The position numbers and the translations under genes were made by a program. Positions 60,443 to 64,000 of a stretch of DNA of 64,000 nucleotides are shown in pieces. This DNA comes from Bifidobacterium sp. ESL0763. Its GTDB lineage: Bacteria; Actinomycetota; Actinomycetes; Actinomycetales; Bifidobacteriaceae. The notes under the pieces are model-generated. The model saw only the letters and a program-made list of their open reading frames with translations, had not been told where the DNA came from and did not search any database. Location: the NCBI RefSeq assembly GCF_029433395.1, contig NZ_JAQTHW010000002.1:558001-622000 (forward strand), in the 5' to 3' direction. Position 1 is the first letter of the stretch. Each line of letters starts with the position of its first letter.

Positions 60443-60448
60443 GTTTGC

Positions 60449-60454
60449 AGATTA
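60449..60454 (-). promoter_or_regulatory. -10 box of the DUF3043 gene, leaderless
   Basis: Read on the minus strand, TAATCT is followed by GCAAAC and then the ATG. Confidence 0.55.
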
Positions 60455-60552
60455 CGGTGAAGACTAGACTCTTGGCGGACTGGCCGGTACGGTTATTTGC
60501 CGTCCGCAACCAATGGAAGACACCGGAATACAGGGAATACAAGGAGCTTGTC

Positions 60553-61920
60553 ATGGCGCAATCGCGAGTGGAAGAGATAAGGGAGCGTGTGGACGGTGAC
60601 TTCGCGCGCATCGTCGACCTGCTGGGCCGCAAGGTGGCCATGAGGTCGGTGTCGGCCGAGGGCATCACCGGCGAGCACATGCGCCGTTCGGCCCAATTCG
60701 TCGCCGACGAGCTGCGCGGCGAGGGCGTGGACACCCAAGTGGTGCAGTCCACCAACCCCGACGGCACCCCCGGCGCCTACGAGGTCGTCGGCTCGAAGAT
60801 CGTGGACCCGGCCGCGCCGACGGTGCTGCTCTACGCGCACCACGACGTGCAGCCCGTGCCCGACGCTTCCGCGTGGAGCACCGAGCCCTTCGTCGCCACC
60901 GAGGTGGACGGCAGGCTCTACGGCCGCGGCTCGGCCGACGACGGCGGCGGCATCGCCATCCACTCCGGCGCTCTGCGCGCTCTGGGCGACGAGCTGAAGG
61001 TCAACATCAAGGTCTTCGTCGAAGGCGAGGAGGAGATGGGCTCGCCGAGCTTCATTCCCTTCATCGAGGCGCATAAGGAGCAGTTCGACTCCGACGTCAT
61101 CATCGTGGCCGACTCCGGCAATTGGAGCGCCGAGATCCCGAGCCTGACCACCAGCCTGCGCGGCAACACCGACCTCGACGTCACCGTGCGCGCCCTGGAG
61201 CATCCGGTGCACTCCGGCCAGTTCGGCGGCCCGATCCTCGACACCAACACCCTGTCGTCCATGCTGATCGCCTCGATGTATGCCGAGGATGGATCGCTGA
61301 ATATCCCCGGGCTGCAAGGCGGTGACCCTGTGGGCGGACTCCAGCGCGATCTCGACGAGGCCGGCTTCCGGGCTGATGCTTCAGTGGTCGATTCCTACCG
61401 TCTCGCCGGCTCCGGTTCGTTGGCTTCGAGGCTGTGGACCAAGCCCAGCATCTCGGTCATCGGTTTCGATGCCCATCCCGTCGACGGTTCGTTCAACGTC
61501 ATCGCCAACGAGACCCGTTTCCGCCTGTCCATCCGCACCGCGCCCGGCCAGCGCCCCGAGGACGCGGCCAAGGCCGTGACCGACTTCCTGACAACCCATG
61601 CTCCGTTCGGCGCCGAGGTTTCCGTCTCCACGCTCGATACCGGCATGGGATGGAGCATGGACCCGGACGCCGAGGCGACCCGCGACGCGATGGCCTCGAT
61701 GCGTGAGGCGTTCGGCGTCGACCCGGTCAACAAGGGCGAGGGCGGGTCGATCCCGTTCATCCCCGAACTGCAGCGCCTCTTCCCCTCCGCCCAGGTGCTC
61801 GTCACCGGCCCCGAGGACCCGAAGGCCAACGCCCACAGCCCCAACGAGTCGATCGACTTGCGCAGCCTCAAGAACAATGTGGTCACCGAAGCCCTGATCC
61901 TTGACAAACTGGGCAAGTAG
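60553..61920 (+). CDS. M20 family dipeptidase/metallopeptidase
   Basis: A zinc-dependent peptidase of 455 residues in the M20 family (carnosinase-like CNDP branch). Metal-binding motifs occur in order: LLYAHHDVQPVP, GRGSADDGGG, EGEEEMGSPS, and the dimerisation domain starts with RGNTDLDVTVRALEHPVHSG. The C-terminal EGGSIPFIPELQ and NAHSPNESIDL complete the active site. It should cleave dipeptides in the cytoplasm, which fits with the peptide-binding protein at 19252. The ATG at 60553 follows AAGGAG at 6 bases. It diverges from the DUF3043 gene and is followed by nearly 1 kb without a gene. Confidence 0.93.
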   Translation: MAQSRVEEIRERVDGDFARIVDLLGRKVAMRSVSAEGITGEHMRRSAQFVADELRGEGVDTQVVQSTNPDGTPGAYEVVGSKIVDPAAPTVLLYAHHDVQPVPDASAWSTEPFVATEVDGRLYGRGSADDGGGIAIHSGALRALGDELKVNIKVFVEGEEEMGSPSFIPFIEAHKEQFDSDVIIVADSGNWSAEIPSLTTSLRGNTDLDVTVRALEHPVHSGQFGGPILDTNTLSSMLIASMYAEDGSLNIPGLQGGDPVGGLQRDLDEAGFRADASVVDSYRLAGSGSLASRLWTKPSISVIGFDAHPVDGSFNVIANETRFRLSIRTAPGQRPEDAAKAVTDFLTTHAPFGAEVSVSTLDTGMGWSMDPDAEATRDAMASMREAFGVDPVNKGEGGSIPFIPELQRLFPSAQVLVTGPEDPKANAHSPNESIDLRSLKNNVVTEALILDKLGK

Positions 61921-61952
61921 GGGATATTACCGACCGCTTTTGATGGTTGACG

Positions 61953-62124
61953 TGGTGGCGCAGATATGCGATGTTGAGACACGCTTACTGGCTGAGTCGT
62001 TAAGCGTGGAGCCCAGTGGGCTCCACGTAGACGAAGTGAGCGCGATGTATCGAGCGCGAAGGCAAAATCTCTGATTTTGCATAGGCCAAGCTTTATGTCT
62101 AAACATCGCATATCTGCGCCATCA
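61953..62124. repeat. Large multi-branched palindromic element A
   Basis: Arms of 23 bp (61953-61975 and 62102-62124, one wobble or mismatch) enclose 126 bases. After one mismatch the helix continues with AGACA/TGTCT. Inside are ACGCTTA/TAAGCGT (61981-62007), a perfect 10-bp hairpin CGTGGAGCCC/GGGCTCCACG (62005-62027) and GCAAAATC/GATTTTGC (62062-62080). Read on the minus strand, its first 40 bases match element B at 62584-62672. Confidence 0.8.
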
Positions 62125-62583
62125 CTCATGTTTGAGGCATGTAATTGCCTGTGACCTCACTGATGAGAATGGATCAGGGTCGGTGTGGTGGGGGAGCGGA
62201 TAGCTGCCGCAGGTTGGATCGGATTCTGGTGTGTGAAGGCGATTCGGTGGGGATGGGCGAGCTGGATGCTGTTGCGGTCGAATGCTTGTTGTGGAGAGGT
62301 TTCATTGGCGAGGCGTGTGGTGGCTGGATGCTATTAGGGGATTCTGACCGTAGCGAAGTGTCGTCGATGTTGGCGACGAGCTATAGGCGTTGGTGCTTGG
62401 GTGACTCCGCGACGAAGCGTGGGTGTCTCGATATTGGTGGTCGGATAGCTGTCGCCGAAATCTAAGTGTTCGGATGCCAGTGCTCTGCTGATTGGACGCC
62501 GAGCGAAGCAACGGCGAAGCGACGGCCATCCGCTACTGAGCCACCTCCCGCCACCCTTGTCAGTCAGATCCCCCAAACAGTAA
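62125..62583. other. Non-coding segment between two related palindromic elements
   Basis: A stretch of 459 bases of lower GC than the genes around it, with no convincing reading frame. Two short frames (62145-62465 + and 62334-62615 -) have unusual start context, odd composition and no family features. GGATAGCTG occurs twice (about 62199 and 62444). No tRNA or known RNA fold is visible. Confidence 0.5.
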
Positions 62584-62672
62584 GCGTGGCGCGGGAATGT
62601 GTGATGTTTAGGCATAAAGCTTGGCCTACCGGCCTTGAGGGTGCCTAAACATCACACATTCCCGCGCCACGC
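62584..62672. repeat. Long perfect palindrome, element B
   Basis: Arms of 30 bp with no mismatch (62584-62613 and 62643-62672, outer ends GCGTGGCGCGGG and CCCGCGCCACGC) enclose a 29-base loop containing AAGCTTGGCCTA. The shared block GATGTTTAGRCATAAAGC plus TTGGCCTA ties it to element A in inverted orientation. Confidence 0.85.
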
Positions 62673-62727
62673 GCCCCGGTTGCCGCCATCACCCATGACA
62701 AGGGATCGCTCTAGGATGGCGAATTGA

Positions 62728-62878
62728 CACGGGGGCTGATCGCCTGGATGGGCGGTTGGCTGAGATGAGGGTTTCCTCGACCGAATGAACGTGAGTCCGG
62801 ACAATGCCGGCGAACGGACGTCTCTCTTTCCCGTGCCTTGAAAGCGCGCCGATCGGCGGTGCGCACTACGAAAGGCAC
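62728..62878 (+). promoter_or_regulatory. TPP riboswitch (THI element)
   Basis: CACGGG (62728) pairs with CCCGTG (62830). Between them are the TPP aptamer blocks GGCTGAGATGAGGG, ACCGAATGAACGTGA and GTCCGGACAATGCCGGCG. Downstream, GTGCCTT (62833-62839) can pair with AAGGCAC (62872-62878), which contains the ykoE ribosome site, so control is probably at translation. The ligand should be thiamine pyrophosphate. Confidence 0.95.
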
Positions 62879-62885
62879 AATCATC

Positions 62886-63536
62886 ATGTCGAACATATCG
62901 AATTCGAATCCAACGTCGTCACCAGCATTTGCCGAGGCGCTCGCGCAACCGCATTCCCTGCGCTGGCGCGTGGTCGACATCGTCGTCGCCGCCGCGATCG
63001 GCGTGGCGAGCTCCCTGGTCTACTGGCTCGCCGCCATCCTCACCGCGGCGCCTTGGTCCCTGATCGACGCGATCGTCCCTGGCCTGGCCGGCATCCTCAA
63101 CGGTCTCTGGCTCTTCGCCGGGCCGCTGGCCTCCGTCATCGTGCGCAAGCCGGGCGCCGCGGTCTTCGCCGAGATCGTGGCCGCCGTGCTCGAGGCCCTG
63201 TTCGGCAACCAGTGGGGCGGCGTCGAGACGGTGCTCATCGCCCTGGTGCAGGGCCTGCTCGCCGAGCTGGTGTTCGCGGCCTTCCGCTACCGCAAGTGGA
63301 ACCTCGGGGTCACGATGCTCTCCGGCGCGTGCTCGGGCCTGGGCTGCTGGGCCTATAGCTTCGTGAAGCGACTGGTGGTCATGAGGCCCACCTCGGCCTA
63401 CGGTCCCGTCTATTTCGCCACCACCGTCGTCTCGGGCGTCGTCGTGGCCGGCGCGCTGATGTGGCTGCTCTATCTCGCCATCGCCAAAACCGGCGCGCTC
63501 GACCGTTTCGCCTCGGGCCACGTGCGCAACGCCTAG
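62886..63536 (+). CDS. ykoE: Thiamine-precursor ECF transporter S component YkoE
   Basis: A membrane protein of 216 residues with about six membrane segments, matching the YkoE family (WRVVDIVVAAAIGVASSLVYW, PGLAGILNGLWLFAGP, FGNQWGGVETVLIALVQGLLAELVFAAF). YkoE is the substrate-binding part of the YkoEDC importer thought to take up hydroxymethylpyrimidine, a thiamine precursor. A TPP riboswitch directly upstream supports this. The ATG at 62886 follows AAAGG. The ykoD gene starts 53 bases downstream. Confidence 0.93.
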   Translation: MSNISNSNPTSSPAFAEALAQPHSLRWRVVDIVVAAAIGVASSLVYWLAAILTAAPWSLIDAIVPGLAGILNGLWLFAGPLASVIVRKPGAAVFAEIVAAVLEALFGNQWGGVETVLIALVQGLLAELVFAAFRYRKWNLGVTMLSGACSGLGCWAYSFVKRLVVMRPTSAYGPVYFATTVVSGVVVAGALMWLLYLAIAKTGALDRFASGHVRNA

Positions 63537-63589
63537 CCTTGTGGGTAGCATGACCATTGACATTGGGCGATGAGGATACAGGGGGTCGG

Positions 63590-64000
63590 ATGCAGTCCAC
63601 AGCACCCGCACGCGGCGTGACGGCCGGGCCAGGGGACGCGCGCCCCGGCGGCAGCGTGCCGCGATCCGTGCGGTTCGAGGGCTGGGGCTACCGCCATGCC
63701 TCGCGCGAACAGTTCACGCTCTCCGGACTCGATTTGGACATCGCGGCTGGACAGCGCGTGCTGCTGCTGGGTGCCTCCGGCATCGGCAAGTCGACCCTGC
63801 TGGAGGCCACGGCCGGGCTGATCGGCACTGGCGTTAACACCACCGATGCCGCCGACGGCGAGACTGCCGGGGCCTATGAGGACGAGGACGGGGGCGTGGG
63901 CGCCGGACGCATCCTGATCGGTGGCGTCCCCGTGCGCCAGGCGCGCGGCGAGGTCGGCCTCGTGCTGCAGGACCCGGACGCGCAGGCCGTCTTCGAACGC
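63590..64000 (+). CDS. ykoD: YkoD-like ECF ATPase, N-terminal part (cut by right window edge)
   Basis: The first 137 residues of an ABC ATPase; the frame is open to the end of the window. Walker A is GASGIGKST near residues 60-68 and the Q-loop is VLQDPDAQ near 127-134. An acidic insertion (about residues 85-105, AGAYEDEDGGVGAG) follows Walker A. YkoD proteins normally have two ATPase domains, so most of the gene lies outside the window. The ATG at 63590 follows GGGGG. Its position after ykoE and the TPP riboswitch defines it as the energising subunit for thiamine-precursor uptake. Confidence 0.9.
   Translation, partial: MQSTAPARGVTAGPGDARPGGSVPRSVRFEGWGYRHASREQFTLSGLDLDIAAGQRVLLLGASGIGKSTLLEATAGLIGTGVNTTDAADGETAGAYEDEDGGVGAGRILIGGVPVRQARGEVGLVLQDPDAQAVFER

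Noticed and set aside
61280-61640. Mosaic composition inside the M20 peptidase gene
   Set aside because: GC falls only slightly here compared with hisS, so I do not claim recombination.
62145-62465. A 106-codon frame between the two palindromic elements
   Set aside because: It starts at TTG without a ribosome site, is Cys/Trp/Gly-rich and has no family pattern. The overlapping minus-strand frame 62334-62615 is no better.

Overview
The window looks like a chromosomal segment of a high-GC Bifidobacterium. The evidence is a set of actinobacterial marker families (DUF3027, DUF3043, DUF4191, an MtrAB-LpqB cluster, GSI-beta glutamine synthetase, polyphosphate glucokinase, a DUF3516 helicase), a sugar ABC operon matching the fruEKFG fructose system described in B. 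longum, many promoters with a -10 box 6-8 bases before the start codon, and strong GC3 bias. I call 44 protein genes, two of them cut by the window edges (a histidine kinase at the left, a YkoD-like ATPase at the right). I found no rRNA, tRNA, CRISPR array or intact insertion sequence.

Layout. 1-5.8 kb: end of a sensor kinase, a cold-shock protein, an acidic DUF3027 protein and clpC. 5.8-11.5 kb: a small lipoprotein, a DUF349 protein on the other strand, then hisS and aspS. 11.6-15.2 kb: a four-gene polar amino acid (glutamate-type) ABC operon. 15.2-20.9 kb: a small membrane-anchored protein, a DUF3516 helicase, and a peptide-binding lipoprotein behind a long structured leader. 21-28.3 kb: an amidohydrolase, rarA with a LexA-type box, and the mtrA-mtrB-lpqB envelope-signalling operon. 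28.4-33.3 kb: fruE-fruK-fruF-fruG. 33.6-36.2 kb: a D-2-hydroxyacid dehydrogenase and a second amidohydrolase, paralogous to the first. 36.3-39.7 kb: an FMN riboswitch controlling ribU and a single-chain EcfA-EcfA'-EcfT riboflavin transporter. 39.8-50 kb: a galactofuranosyltransferase-like GT2 enzyme, a nitroreductase, ppgK, an aminotransferase, a large membrane protein and a divergent 1210-residue TPR protein. 50-57 kb: ligA with a large insertion, mrp, a DUF559 nuclease-fold protein and glnA. 57-62 kb: DUF4191, lpdA, DUF3043 and an M20 peptidase. 62.7-64 kb: a TPP riboswitch followed by ykoE and ykoD.

Functional themes are vitamin salvage under riboswitch control (riboflavin and thiamine precursor), import of glutamate, peptides and fructose, nitrogen assimilation, translation (two aminoacyl-tRNA synthetases), DNA repair (ligA, rarA) and cell-envelope signalling.

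The least explained DNA is intergenic. A 167-bp element between mrp and the DUF559 gene is built from two hairpins of identical architecture around an inner inverted repeat. Two related long hairpin elements in opposite orientation flank about 460 bp of non-coding DNA at 61.95-62.67 kb. A two-copy 46-bp palindromic repeat lies at 5.9-6.0 kb. These look like families of small repeated elements. The central part of hisS has much lower GC than its ends, which suggests recombination. All identifications come from reading the sequence; no database was searched.
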